DNA of 64,000 bases from positions 2,097,464 to 2,161,463 of the forward strand of contig NC_090185.1 of NCBI RefSeq assembly GCF_024679245.1, given 5' to 3'. Shown here piece by piece: positions 11,121 to 22,759 of the stretch. The notes below the pieces were generated by a model, which had not been told where the DNA came from, did not search any database, and worked only from the letters and a program-made list of their open reading frames with translations. The position numbers and the translations under genes were made by a program. How positions within the stretch are numbered: the first letter of the stretch is position 1; the number at the start of each line of letters is the position of its first letter. The stretch comes from Pseudorasbora parva (lineage: Eukaryota; Chordata; Actinopteri; Cypriniformes; Gobionidae).

Positions 11121-11356
11121 AAACGCAAGCGGATGCAGAGGTACAGACGAGAGTGGGAAGAAATAAATATTTGACTGGAAAGTGTCCGCGGCAATGAATA
11201 CCAAGCCAATTGTACAATAATTATTTGTCGGCGAGTGTTTTCGGTGGCGCACGCTGGCCTGTCAGATGTGAGACAGCATGCAACGGGAGAGCAACATTCA
11301 CTAAATGCAAGAGCTCACCGAAATCAAAGCACTGTCGCACAGTTCTTCATACCTCA
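11121..11356 (+). pseudogene. BED/TTF-like zinc-finger fragment of a hAT transposase-type protein
   Basis: The frame reads KRKRMQRYRREWEEINI, a TGA stop (11172-11174), then ESVRGNEYQANCT, a CxxxxC pair, VFSVAHAGLSDVRQH and five residues later a second His, then STVAQFFIP. This is the C-C...H-H layout plus the trailing 'FF' box seen at the start of many hAT-derived vertebrate proteins. The coding sequence ends after about 78 codons in T-rich DNA. The upstream ATG (11066) is in another frame. The same TGA occurs at the matching place in the copy at 50553. Confidence 0.65.
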
Positions 11357-12018
11357 AGCATCTCCTGAGGCAGACAGTGTTATGTTTTTTTTTTTTTGTT
11401 TTTTTTTTATCACCTCAATTTTTTGATTGATAACGTTAGATTTCATAAATGCTGCCTATTAAGAAATAATGTTAATAATGTAGGCTACATTAATGATGTT
11501 ATGGTATGATTTGTTTATTAAGGTTAAGTTGTATAGTCAGACACAAGCATTACTTTAATAAGAGATGATTATTATATATATATATAATCAAAATAGGACC
11601 TTTTAGGAATAAAATAAACAACTATTTGTTATGCTTAACAAATTATAATTGCATCATCCAATACTATAGAATTAACAATAGACTATAAAAACGGAATAAT
11701 ACATAAATATATTTACTTAACTTACCAAAAATAAAAATGTTGTTTAGTGTTTTATTAAAATAAGAAATGATTGTAGATATTATGGTTTCACTGTTTGGAT
11801 GGTGTTACTGCAAACAATGACAAATATTTTAGTCAAAATCTTTGTTCACAACACTATAAAATTACTCGAGTTAATTTGCAATTTCTTATCCTACTCCCCT
11901 CTAGGTTACAGCAGCTGAGTTTGTTTTTCATTGTCATAGCTGTGTATTATACTGAGTGCATCTGTTCACACTGATTTCAATAGCAGATATCCTATTATAA
12001 TGTCCACTGGTATCAATC

Positions 12019-12020
<2 letters not shown>

Positions 12021-12074
<54 letters not shown>
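12021..12074. repeat. (TA)n microsatellite
   Basis: About 54 bp of uninterrupted TA dinucleotides inside the hAT element. Confidence 0.97.
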
Positions 12075-12076
<2 letters not shown>

Positions 12077-12214
12077 AATTAGGTTTTAAGTTATGATATA
12101 CGACCACTGCACTGGCACACCATCGGGACTGTGGTCATCGTGGCCCCGAGGGGTGTGGCCACCGGCAGGCGTCCCTTATTTTTCTGTATTGAAGGTGGCA
12201 ACCCTAAGCCTCAG

Positions 12215-13195
12215 CCACCCCAGGTATAAAAGTCTAGATCCACCACTGCTTCTTCTGCACACTTCTCACAGATAGAGAATATACTTTTAGGGCGTAGTAT
12301 AAGTAGGCAAGTCAGCCTTTCTAAACTCTGTCTATCCACATGTTAGACAAGTTTGAAGGAAGAGACAAAAGCCTGAGGTGGGGAATATTAATGTTCTTTA
12401 TTATTGATCAGTAGAGAGAACAGAGTTGAAGAAGCAAAGAGAGACTAACTCTCTCAATCTTTATATAGTATGTGTGTGTTAGGCAAGCAGATCGTTCTTG
12501 TTTCCAGTTCAGTAAAACAGGAAACAGGTCTGGCAGATTGAATCGTCTGAAAAGGGACCCTAGCCTTTTAGTAAGATCAGAAAAATCAGATAGAGAGAAA
12601 GGAGAATAGTACATTAGTACATGTGATACACCTACATCAAGTGTTATTATAGTAAAGCAAAAGCTACAGAAAAATGACTGCTTTACAACATCGTCCTGTG
12701 ACGTTAAAAAACATTGTTCTTGAGATCACACAATTATAAAATTAAACAACAATAGCAAACATTACAAGAGCTAGAAAAACTGGAATATGATAAATGATTA
12801 AAAGTATAAAGTGTTTAAATGATTAAATTGAATAATGAAATGAAACCCGATTATATGATTAAATGAATAGCAAAAGCAAAGAAATTGAAACGTATGTATG
12901 GTGGCTCTCTCGAAGCACACACACTATCATGAATCCTCAGATAGCTCTAATATGTTTCTTTATGGACGTCTATTGCTAACTTTGACAATGTTTTCTGTCA
13001 GTAAGAACAGATCGGATCAAATATGCTGAATAAACAGAGAAAACAAAGGAAAAGACATTAACAGCCATCTTAAAACGGCATAATGAATTAAGAAATGTCA
13101 TGCATAAAAATAATTTTAACTTGCATTCTTTGAGTTTGTCTGTTTCTTTTCCATCTTTTCTGTCTTTTAAGGTCTGCAATAATTCATGTTGTTTA
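12215..13195. other. Intergenic, repeat-derived, no gene
   Basis: Positions 12283-12312 (acttttagggcgtagtataa and onward) match the inner end of the element at 49540-50302, so this is a stray fragment of that family. The rest is AT-rich and holds no convincing exon. Confidence 0.5.
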
Positions 13196-13197
13196 AT

Positions 13198-14084
13198 CAG
13201 GTTTTAAAACTCAAGTTACGTAATAAGATTACTTTTTTAAAGCGTCTGCTAAATGCATTTTTTTAACTAGTAAAGTAATGCATTACTTTTAAAATTTACA
13301 ACAAAATATCTGAGTTACTTTTTCAAATAAGTAACGCATTTATTGACTGACAGCTCTCCTGTCCCAATGTTGAGATAAATCATAAGTGTGGAGTCGTTGT
13401 GTGTAAATATGATGGTTATTCTAGTCCTATAGCATTCATTTACTAATCTCATTTGCACAAAAATAAAAACAATTAAGTACTCATCCAAATTAATGAATTC
13501 AGTGAAATGCAAAATCAGAATACTAAGCAAACCTCCAATAATTAAGCATGTTAAATAAATCAAATATTTGTATGCATTCAGTCTCACTTTATTGACCGAT
13601 GTATTGCTGCTGACCTTTAAATGATTCAGTTAAATCGTATGCAAAAAAGACTTTAGATATTGTGTTTTTATTGGGGCAGTAAGTGTTACCTGAGGATTAT
13701 TGTCTACTTTAGATGTGAAAGGGTCTTTACATTTACTCAAAAATAGAACTTTTTTGCTATATAAAAAAACAAGCCCAGCCCAGGTGAAAAAAAGTAACAC
13801 AAAAGTAATCTAACACATTACTTTTCTTAAAAAGTAACGCAAAAGTAATCTAACACATTACTTTTCTTAAAAAGTAACGCAAAAGTAATATAACACATTA
13901 CTTTTCTTAAAAAGTAACGCAAAAGTAATTTAACACATTACTTTTCTTAAAAAGTAACACAAAAGTAATCTAACGCATTACTTTTCTTAAAAAGTAACAC
14001 AAACGTAATCTAACGCATTACTTTTCTTAAAAAGTAACGCAAAATTGTAATGCATTACTTTTCAAAGTAACTTTCCCCAACACT
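13198..14084. mobile_element. hAT-type element related to 37627-39390, left end not found
   Basis: The right end reads ctttccccaacactag, the mirror of the CAGTGTTGGG terminus of the element at 37627. Both share the agtaacgcattac-type interior. No matching left terminus or 8-bp duplication was found, so this copy is truncated or rearranged. It contains the 40-bp tandem repeat at 13787-14045. Confidence 0.55.
13787..14045. repeat. 40-bp tandem repeat, about 6.5 copies
   Basis: Unit aaaaagtaacgcaaaagtaa followed by tctaacacattacttttctt, with an exact 40-bp period. It is part of the surrounding transposon-like repeat. Confidence 0.95.
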
Positions 14085-14394
14085 AGACATTTGTTGGGTG
14101 TTTTTTCTTAGACAAGTTCCTGTATTTAACCAATATTGATATGGAATATCTGATTTTCAAACATAACATTAACAAAAATTATCTATCTAGTAACATTTTC
14201 TTATTGTATAAGAGTAACATTTTGGAAGAGAACGTTTGCTTGACCTATTGCTTATGTTCTGAAAAAATTGTGTCTAGGTCTATAAAAATCTGCTCCTGGT
14301 GGATCTGAAGAGCCCTGATTAACTGAACACCTCTTCACACTACAGTAGACAAGTGCCATAATAGTTTGCGCTCATCAATAATGAGGAAGATGTT

Positions 14395-16235
14395 TCACAT
14401 GACATAACACCGTTTTTCTTGCTTTCTTTTCTCGTCATATAGATTTTCAAGCCTCTCCTTGAACTCCTGAACGTGCTGATCTTTCCTCTTGTTGAATTTA
14501 TTCAGTTCTTCTTCTTGTTTTCTGGCTTCTTCTCGATGTTTCTTCTTCATCTCCTCTATCTCCTCTTCATTTTTCTGTTTCATTTCATCACACTCTTTTT
14601 CTTCTCTTCTTATTGCTTCCCTCTCCTCTCTTTCTCTTCTCTTGATCTCTTCTTCTTGCTCTCGTTTCAGATCTTCCATCATTTTCTCCCATCTCTTTCT
14701 CTTCTCCATTTGTCTCTCTTCATCCTCTTGTTTTCTTCTCTCCCACTCCTCTTTCCTCTCTCGCTCCAGCTGCTCATAACGGCTTTTCACTTCATTTTTC
14801 TCTTCTTCACATTCTCTCTCTTTTTCTTCTCTCTCTTTGTCCTGTTTTTCTCTCTCCTCCTCCATCATCTGTATTTCTTCTTCTCTCTCAGCGTCAAATG
14901 TCTCTCTCCTTTTCTCCAGTTCTTCTTGTTTTTCTCTCAGCTGTTCCTTGTGTCTCTCTTTTATCTCTCTTTCCTTTTCCTCTTGTTCTCTGATCTGTCT
15001 TTTATTCTCTTCTTCCCATTCTCTCAGCTGTTGTTTAATTCCCTCTTGTTTCTCTTTGTCATCTTCAGCCTCTTTTATTTTTCTCTTCCATTCTTCTCTC
15101 TCTTTGTCTTCTTTTTCCTTCCTCATTTGTTCCTCTGAATCTCTCTGTTTCATCTCCTCTTCCTGTTTTCTTCTTAACTCTGCCATGACGTGTTCCTGCT
15201 CAGTTTTCATCTTTTCTTGATCTTGTCTGTATTTATTTTCTCTTTCTTCTCTTTCTCTTTCCTGTTTTTCAGTCTGATTTTTAATCTCTCTCCCAATCTC
15301 TTCTACTCTTTGATCATATTCCTCTCTTTGCTGTTTTTCCTCTTCAGATCGTTTCTGATCCTCCATCTCCAGTTTCTCCTGCTCTGATTTTTCTTTCTCC
15401 TCAAACTTTCTCCAGAGTGTTTCCTGTTTTTCTCTGAACTTGTTCTCCAGCTTCCCTCTTTCATCATCTGTCTTTTGTTTCTTCTCCTTCAGTCTCTTTC
15501 TCATGCGTTTAACTTCCATGTCATATTTGTCTTCTAATTTTTCAACTTGAGCCTGATTTTTCCTTTCCTTCTCTTCTATCATTTCTCTTCTCAGTTCATC
15601 AGAGATCGCTGCCTCAAACATCTCATTAGTGAAGTATTGGCCCTCATTAGATTCCTTCAGCTCTTCTATCATCTTTAAGAGCTCAGTAACTTGTGTCTGA
15701 TCTTGTGTTTCTCTGTTATTAAAGGCCAGGAATCTGTTTCCACAGTCACTGATCAGTTTCTTGAGTTCCTCATTCGTACTTGTCTCTACATATTCTTCAA
15801 TTGTTTGTTCTTTCAGTTCATCTCCTCTAGTGAAGAGAACAATGCTGAACTTTGCTGCTTCTGGGCCAAAGATCTTCTTTATCATGTCTAAAGTGTCTTG
15901 CTTCTCTTGAGTGATTCTTCCCAAACTCACCACAATAATGAACACATGAGGTCCAGGAGCGGACAGAGAAACACTTTTCATTATTTCTTCCACCACCTGT
16001 TCTTTTTTCATTAATGTCATGTCAAAGAGTCCTGGAGTATCAACAACAGTGACTGATTTACCATCAACTTCGCCAACTTCCTTCTGACAAATAGTGGTCA
16101 CCAAACTTTTACTATCTTCACTTCGAAATTCTTCTATTCCAAGGATCGTGTTTCCTGTGGAACTCTTTCCATTTCCTGTCCTCCCAAACAGCAAGATTCT
16201 CAAACCTCCGGAATCTGACGGTGAATCTTCATCAT
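14395..16235 (-). CDS. GIMAP (AIG1) GTPase exon with long coiled coil and C-terminal CaaX-like motif
   Basis: The last coding exon of a GIMAP gene, about 613 residues. The acceptor tttattttcag lies at 16236 and the exon opens in phase 1 (DDEDSPSDSGG linker), so there is no start codon of its own. The G domain has P-loop GRTGNGKSS, G3 DTPGLFD, the AIG1 conserved box LSAPGPHVFIIVVSLGRITQ, and the RGDE box at the G4 position. From about residue 220 to the end it is a very long Glu/Lys/Arg-rich coiled coil, several times longer than in mammalian single-domain GIMAPs. The protein ends RCYVM and a stop, a CaaX-type prenylation motif. GIMAPs bind GTP, oligomerise on membranes and act in lymphocyte survival; fish have large expansions. 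It may be the last exon of the gene at 19473-21525 or a separate gene whose first exon was not found. Confidence 0.9.
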
Positions 16236-16859
16236 CTGAAAATAAAAATAATAGAGTTTAGAGATTAACAACAATTTATTCAATTTGGGACCCTGAGCAG
16301 CAAGTGTTAAACTCAAGCCTAAAATGTAAACGAATGTAACAGTCCATCTCAGTGGTTCCCAATGTTTTTTGAGTCGCCTCTTCTAAATCCATTATCCAGG
16401 TCTCTTATCACCCGCATTAAATAAAGTGCAGTTTAATTTAGGGCTGGGCGTTTTTTGTTTTCTTTCTCAGATTAATTTGGTTTTAATGGTATGCCGTGAT
16501 TTAATTTTTTGAAAAAAATTAAAGTTTTGAATAAATGTTTTAGCAAACATTACATTTAGACATGTTGACAATACAGCAATTAAAACATTTAAGAGAAGAA
16601 AATGATCCAAACACATGATTGCGCGACTGATGAACTGCTTCAGACAGAATGCAATATTGCATTGAAAACGTTGAAGAATGGGAAAAAAGCAGATATTAGA
16701 CGTAAGTTGAACTTTCTTCTGACTTGAGAGCTGTGTTTTAAGAATGTGCTTTCATGAGTGAGAACACGTCCGCCAAACATAGAAACAATAAAATCTCAAA
16801 GGAATGCTATAACCTTTAAAGAACTACTACTGACCAACATGTCATTTTGCTGCAGTCAG

Positions 16860-17190
16860 GTCAAGTTACTTTTATTTATACAGCACTTTTATAAGTCCAA
16901 TTGTTTCAAAGCAGGTTCACAGTGTTAACAGGATTAAATAATGCAACAGAATTAGATTTGGCTGTACAGTCGTTCTGGAGAAAACGGTGATGTTATCAGC
17001 TTATTTCAATTATCATATAGTGTCAATGCGGGCAGATCGGTAATATGGTTGAAAATTTAGTGACCCCATCAGCCAGAGACAATGGTGGCAAAGAACCAAA
17101 AGTCCTCCAGGGCATGATGGAGAAAAAAACCTTGGGAGAAACCAGACTGAGTCAGGGTGCCAGTGATTCTGGCAACCTTACAGGTTAGAA
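16860..17190. repeat. Cyprinid-type dispersed repeat, class uncertain
   Basis: Contains the phrases tatacagcacttttataa, ggctgtacagtcgttctgga and aaaccttgggagaaaccaga, which recur widely in cyprinid genomes. No terminal repeats or target duplication could be defined. Confidence 0.5.
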
Positions 17191-17765
17191 GTCATTTTAA
17201 ATCAATAGATATTCGTAAGATTATTCAAAAGATTAGAGTCGTCACGCCGGAGACGGGTTTAATGAGGATGTCGTGATGATGCATCATTTACAGACAAAAT
17301 TTACCCTGGATACAGCTCTGTATTCACAAACTCTGCTACAATAATATGTGAGCAAACTGGATGTACATGTTTGCATTTTGTTTTCTTTTGTTTTCTTTTT
17401 TTTTAGAAAATAATGATCATGCATGGATTCTAAGTTTTGGGGGGTCTTGTGAACAACATACTGAATGGTTGTTTACAAGACTTTTGAGTTATCAATTTTG
17501 AGGGCCAGTAGTATTTCTACAAAATGGTGTGATAATCATTTTGACAACTCATTCATGAACAACAATATAATGATTTAAAATTTGCAAGTCAGTTTTTGTG
17601 TAAGCACTGCTGAATGCGTGGGGGTTATCATGGCCATGAATATTTAGTTTAGATAGATAGATAAAGTTTTATTGAAAGATTTGAATCTTTTTTATTGTAA
17701 TTCCTCTATCGAGCAACTAAATGTTGTGCCTCACAGGACCATAGTGCTACATATATTAACATATA

Positions 17766-18010
17766 CAGTACCAGTCATGATACATTTTTTTATATTTTTG
17801 AAAGATATCTCTTATGCTCATTAATCCTGCATGTATTTAATCAATACAGAAAAACAGTAATATTGTAAAATATTATTACAAGTTAAAATAATGGTTTTCT
17901 ATTGTAATATACTTTAAAATATTAATTTCTGTGATCAAAGCTGAATTTTCATCATTACTGCAGTGTCACATGATCCTTCAGGAATCACTCTGATTTGATG
18001 ATTTATCAAT
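17766..18010. mobile_element. Tc1-type MITE fragment
   Basis: The order of motifs (gctcattaatcctgcatgta, aatacagaaaaacagtaata, tttctgtgatcaaagctgaa, tgatccttcaggaatc) parallels the left half of the Tc1-type MITE at 54320-55242. Only one half is present and no terminal repeat is visible. Confidence 0.55.
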
Positions 18011-18385
18011 GTTGGAAACTGCTGTGCATCTTAAATGATTAGTTCACTTCAGAATGAAAATGTCCTGATAAATTACTCACCCCATGTCATCTAAGATGTT
18101 CATGTCTTTTTTTCTAGAGTCAATATTGTTTTTGAGGGAAACATTCCATGAGATTTATCATGTTTGTGTGACAAGTATTCACTAAGTTAGAGTCTCAACT
18201 TCATTGAGAGAAAGGCGACAGGTTTCGCATCATGTTTGCTTTCTTTATTTTGCAAAAAGCACAATTTTGTTTTTAAAGTAGGAACTGAACAGATTCAAAA
18301 CATGTATAAGACTTGTCTGTATGACCATTATCAACAGAGTATTTTGAATCTTTCACATTAGAAAAAAAAAACGAGGTAGTATTGC

Positions 18386-18962
18386 TGTCACAATTCACCA
18401 GTGTGAGTGCCCGTGATCACCACCAGAGGGCACTCCACCCCGGACTGTCACTCCATCACAAACTACATTACCCATAATCCTTTCCCCGGACTCATTAGCA
18501 CTCAATGTTCACACCTGTGTCTCATCACCTCATCTCATCGCCTATATAAGTCTGGTTATCTCTGTCATTCATTGCGAAGTCTTGTTTAGTGTCAACTGCA
18601 TTTCTGAGCGTTTCCCTGGTTTCATGTATCTTAGTCTTTGATTTCTTGCCTTCTCTGTGGATTACCCTTTTGCCTGTTCCTTCTGTTTTGTTTGCCTTTT
18701 CGGACTGCTTGCCTGTGTATGACCTTTTGCGTGTTTTATGGACTACGACTTTGGATTACCCTTCAATAAATACTGCGTTTGGATCTTCAACCTTCTGTCT
18801 CAGAGCAGTTTGTTAGAGAAGGTGATGAGACAGTTTTAAACAGTGAGTGCTAATGAATCCAGGGAAAGGATTATGGGTAATGTAGTTTGTGATGGAGTGA
18901 CAGTCCGGAGTGGAGTGCCCTCTGGTGGTGATCACGGGCACTCACACTGCTGAATTGTGACA
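18386..18962. mobile_element. Fold-back LTR-like element with 5-bp target duplication
   Basis: Starts TGTCACAATTC and ends GAATTGTGACA, flanked by attgc on both sides (18381-18385, 18963-18967). A 5-bp duplication with TG...CA ends is what an LTR leaves. The left 430 bp look like a solo LTR of a Gypsy-type element: a tatataag TATA box near 18542 and an aataaa signal near 18764. The last 120 bp, however, are an inverted copy of the first 125 bp (18386-18511 against 18842-18962), so the normal 3' end is replaced by a reversed 5' end. Confidence 0.7.
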
Positions 18963-19363
18963 ATTGCCGGCACGACCAATAATACAGGTGTTATTTATTG
19001 CTATTCCCTTTTGGTTAATAAATATTATTAAATATTTTATATTATTTCTGAGTATATAGCATGTTTAAGATATGTTTGTAAAATATTTGCCTTCATATTT
19101 CCTGCATATTTTGTTTTACATTTACACCATGATAATCAATCCAGGTGTGGTGCACTTATAATAAAACTTTAACCAGATGGTTAATAAAGAGAATGTTACC
19201 TAATATTGTAGTTATGTTTTTAAAGTTGACAAGTTAAACGTAAAAAAATTGAAATCAAAATTGTTAATCAGTCAATCGTTCTGAAAAAAAATCAAGATTA
19301 AATTTTTTTTGCCATATCGCCCTGCCCCAGTTTAACTTTCTTTTCTAAATATTCCCTGTGTTT

Positions 19364-19365
<2 letters not shown>

Positions 19366-19400
<35 letters not shown>
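19366..19400. repeat. (TAA)n microsatellite
   Basis: About 11 copies of the trinucleotide AAT, shortly downstream of the GIMAP stop codon at 19473. Confidence 0.9.
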
Positions 19401-19472
19401 GATTAAATACATTAGTGATTTTTCTTTAAAAAGATCAAAATGATAAACAATGCATATTGATTTTCATGGCCT

Positions 19473-20677
19473 TCATTGCTCATATTTATAAATCTGACCT
19501 GTGTCTGTTTTCTGTGTCTCTTCTTCTCTTTCCTCTTGTTTCTGTTTCTCCCATTCCTCTCGTTCTCTCTTCATCTCTTCTCTTATCTCTCTCTCCTGAT
19601 CCTCTATGTCTTTAATGTCTCTTTTATATTGTTCTTCTCTTTCTCTAAATTCCTCTTCTATTCTCTTTCTCTCTTTAACATGATTCTGTCTTTCTTCTTT
19701 CATCATCATCTTCATTCTCCCTCTCTCTTCTTCATATTTGGACTGAAGATCTTCTCTCTCTGTGTGTTGTCTTTGTCTTTCTTTCTGTTTCTGTCTCTCC
19801 CAATCGTCTCGTTCTCTCTTCATCTCCTCTCGCATCTTTCTCTCTTGTTCCTCTATGTCTTTAATGTCTCTTTTATATCGTTCTTCTCTCTCTCTAAATT
19901 CTTCTTCTCTTCTCTTTCTTTGATTTTGTATTTCGTCCTCCATTGTCATCTTAATTCTCTTTTTCTCTTCTTCATGATTGTTCATCAGTTCTTCTCTTTC
20001 TCTCTTCAGTTTCTCCACTTCATCCTTCAGCATCTTCTGTTGTTGTTCTTGTATTTTTCTTTCCATGTCTCTGAACATCTTACATGAGTAGTAGCTGTCT
20101 CCGTTTTCTTTCACCATGTCGTCAATCTTCTTCAGTAGATCAGACACTTGTGTTCGGGCTCCAGTTTGATTATTATTGAACACGTGGTATCTGTTTCCAC
20201 ACTCATTAATGAGGTCTTTAAGGGCTGGATCAGGATTTTCCAGCCACTGTTCAATGGTTTTTTTCTTCAGATCATCTCCTCTGGTGAAGAGCACAATGGT
20301 GTACATTAATGATTTCTCCCCAAACGTCTCTTGGATGATCTTCACTGATTTTTCCTCTTCTTGAGTGAATCGTCCCAGTGGTATCAGCAGGAGAAACACA
20401 TGTGGTCCAGGCAGGATCATGGAGATGGAGTTGGTGATTTCTCTCTTTATTTCCTCATTAGTAAGTTCAGTATCAAACAGTCCTGGAGTGTCGATCACAG
20501 TCACGTGTCGGCCGTTGATTTCTGCTGATTCTCTCTGACACTCTTTAGTAATTGACTTTTGAGATGTGTCTGAGATAAATGCTTCTCTTTCTAAGATGGT
20601 GTTTCCTGTTGCACTCTTCCCAACTCCAGTTTTTCCCAGCAGCACAATCCTCAGATCATCTGCACTCTCATTTGAAT
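19473..20677 (-). CDS. GIMAP (AIG1) GTPase exon with internally repeated coiled coil
   Basis: About 400 residues. The acceptor tatttttag at 20678 opens the exon in phase 1 with DSNESADDLRIVLLGKTG. The G domain is canonical: P-loop GKTGVGKSA, G3 DTPGLFD, AIG1 box ILPGPHVFLLLIPLGRFTQEE, G4-equivalent RGDDL and CGNRYHVFNN near G5. From about residue 205 the tail is charged coiled coil with a duplicated block (REEEFREREERYKRDIKDIE and a near-copy some 80 residues later). It ends at a TGA at 19473. A possible phase-1 donor, CAG/GTCAGA, lies just before the stop (exon end 19499) and would splice in frame to the exon at 16235. The 5' side joins 20893-21525 in phase (K, G/AT = Asp). Confidence 0.9.
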
Positions 20678-20892
20678 CTAAAAATAGATCAAATAAAAAT
20701 GTTAAACATTATATTGCATTTCAAGAAGATTGTCAGTCACCTATGGCCACAGATAATGTATAATTTAAATTTAAGCATCTTGTGCTAATCAGATGATTTC
20801 TTCTGAACTCTGCATGTAGTGTTATTGTTTCATCTCACAAATCTGTGTAGACTTGAGCTATCATGGAAAGTGTCTGATTTTCTGATCATTAC

Positions 20893-21525
20893 CTTTTGAC
20901 TGAAACCACGTCTCTAGTGAATGGATTCTCTTTTTCATTTCTTCAAATTTCTGCATTTTTTCCATCTGTGCATCCCATAATGTCTCTGTGGAGAAACAAA
21001 CTCCACTATTTGCCTGAACCATCTGCTCCAGTTCCTCTATCAACACGGACACGTGTGTGTTTGGGCCAATGAGAAGATGCCGTCCTCCAAAACTCTCAAT
21101 GACAGACTGTAGTTCTTCATTTAGATCTGCTGTCTGATGATCTGGATTCTGGTGTATGAGGATCATGAGGTGTTTGTTGATTCTTGAGCTGAATATTCTC
21201 TGGATCTTCTCCATTTCTGCTTTGTCTTCATTATTAATTGGACCATCAGGAATAATGTTGATGAAAACATGAACTCCAGGATCACAGAGAGACACACAGC
21301 GGAGCGACTGACGCCTCACTTCCTCCTCTGAGAGCTGAGAGTTAATCAAAGCTGGAAGCTCCACCAGAGAGATCAGACGTCCATGAAGATCCACGTCTCT
21401 CCTCACACACTCTGAGCTGAGCTCTGATCCGCTCTCGCTCTGGTTCAGGATCAGGTTTGATATGAAGGATTTTAATCTTCTGTCACTCCCACACAGAGCC
21501 AGATTCAGCTTCACACCCTCTGGAA
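20893..21525 (-). CDS. GIMAP pseudo-GTPase exon (P-loop lost)
   Basis: An internal exon of 633 nt. The acceptor tttttcag lies at 21526 and the donor AAAAG/GTAATG after 20893; it enters and leaves in phase 1, so it joins the canonical domain at 20677 without a frame change across a 215-bp intron. The AIG1 fold is recognisable (VSLCDPGVHVFINIIPDGPI, NEDKAEMEKIQRIF, GGRHLLIGPNTHVS), but the P-loop position reads GSDRRLKSFIS with no GK(S/T), and G3 reads ELPAL in place of DTPG. It should not bind GTP in the usual way. The arrangement (inactive domain followed by active domain) fits the multi-domain GIMAP8-like class. Such domains probably serve in dimerisation or regulation; this is inference. 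Confidence 0.88.
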
Positions 21526-22759
21526 CTGAAAAAGGAAAAAACTAGTTTAACAATGAGGTTTTTAAGCATTCACATCATGTCGGAATAACTCTAATCACGA
21601 CTGTAATGTAAGCTACTAGATTCCAGTAACAAGTAAATTACTAGTTACAAGTAAAAACGTCTCGTTTATGTATGGTAACCCTCGTTCCCTGAAGGAGGGA
21701 GCGTAGACGTACGTCGGACGTCACCAACGAATTGGGATCACTTCAGGGAGCCCCGATCAGCTTCGAGATAAAGAGAACTGGCCAGTGGTGTGCGTACTTT
21801 GCATATCGCAACCCCAACCCCAACCCCAACGCGGGTACAAGGCGGAAGCGATCGCCACGCACATTGTTTTTCACTGAGGAGCCAAACTAGTGACTCAGCC
21901 TGCAGTGATGGTACAGCAACTGTGGCGACAGGAAATACGTCTCCGTTCCCTCCTTCAAGGAACGAGGGTTACCATATGTAACCGAGACGTTCCCTTTCAG
22001 TCGGTCACGTTCGACGTACGTCGGACGTCACCAACGAATTGTGATCCCTTGGAAAACGCCACAGTTACTAGCACTTCCAGCGCCCAGCGAAGAGCCCCTC
22101 AGACCCCTCAGGCCAGTGCCAGGTGGGAAAACTCACGCAGGGAGTGTCACACTGCTGTTCCGCAATACCAACTCAGCAGACTATTGAATAACGCTGGGAA
22201 AGCATGCCCTGGGGGGCCGCTGCAGAAGCCACATCCTGCCCAGAGGGAGTTACCATGTGGAGAATAAACGTATGGACTGGCCGTGGGCAGTACAACATAT
22301 AGAAGTTCCAGGGGTGGCCCTGGCCATTATAAGCAAGGGAACAACACAAGACTAAGATGGCAGAGCCCGAGGGAAAGACATGGGCTCGCCGTAGGGACCA
22401 CTACCGTGGAAGAATACACATATGGGACCACCGTGGGGGTCACAACATATGGAACCCAGCCTAACACAAATTCCAACAATGCATATGAGTGTTAGATCTA
22501 GCGTCGGACGCTCCGCCACGTCCGACTGCCGGGGGTTGCGGAGGACTCGAAGGTTCCCCTTCTTTAGGGGAACTCGACTGGAGCAGATAAGAACACGTAT
22601 CCGTTCTGTGGGGAAGGGGGTGGCGCAGCAAGCCGACACTTGCTGAAACACACTGCCCTGGGGCCAGTGGCGGAACAGAAAAAACAGAACAAAGGATTCT
22701 CCCCCAGCCTTCCTCCGGGGGAAGGAGTGGTGCTGCAGCCATCTCCTGAAGAGCAGATT

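Larger units (their letters stand above)
10786..12206 (+). mobile_element. hAT element with remnant zinc-finger ORF, 1421 bp
   Basis: Ends TAGGGTTGCCACC and GGTGGCAACCCTA are perfect inverted repeats, flanked by the perfect 8-bp duplication agcctcag (10778-10785 and 12207-12214). It carries a zinc-finger fragment at 11121-11356 and a TA microsatellite at 12021-12074. The rest of the transposase is absent. A related element with ends TAGGGTGACCACC is nested at 49457-51549. Confidence 0.92.
16236..18385. other. Intron or intergenic between two GIMAP exons, repeat-rich
   Basis: No exon with an ATG and phase-1 donor was found here, which favours this stretch being an intron joining 19473-20677 to 14395-16235. 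Around 17320-17355 a short piece (ctctgctacaataatatgtga) resembles 10298-10325, as if the two GIMAP regions share intron sequence. Confidence 0.45.

Noticed and set aside
14473..15387. Plus-strand hydrophobic frames (Phe/Leu/Ser-rich) resembling membrane proteins
   Set aside because: They are the antisense of the Glu/Lys coiled coil of the GIMAP exon; the same holds for 19476-20087.
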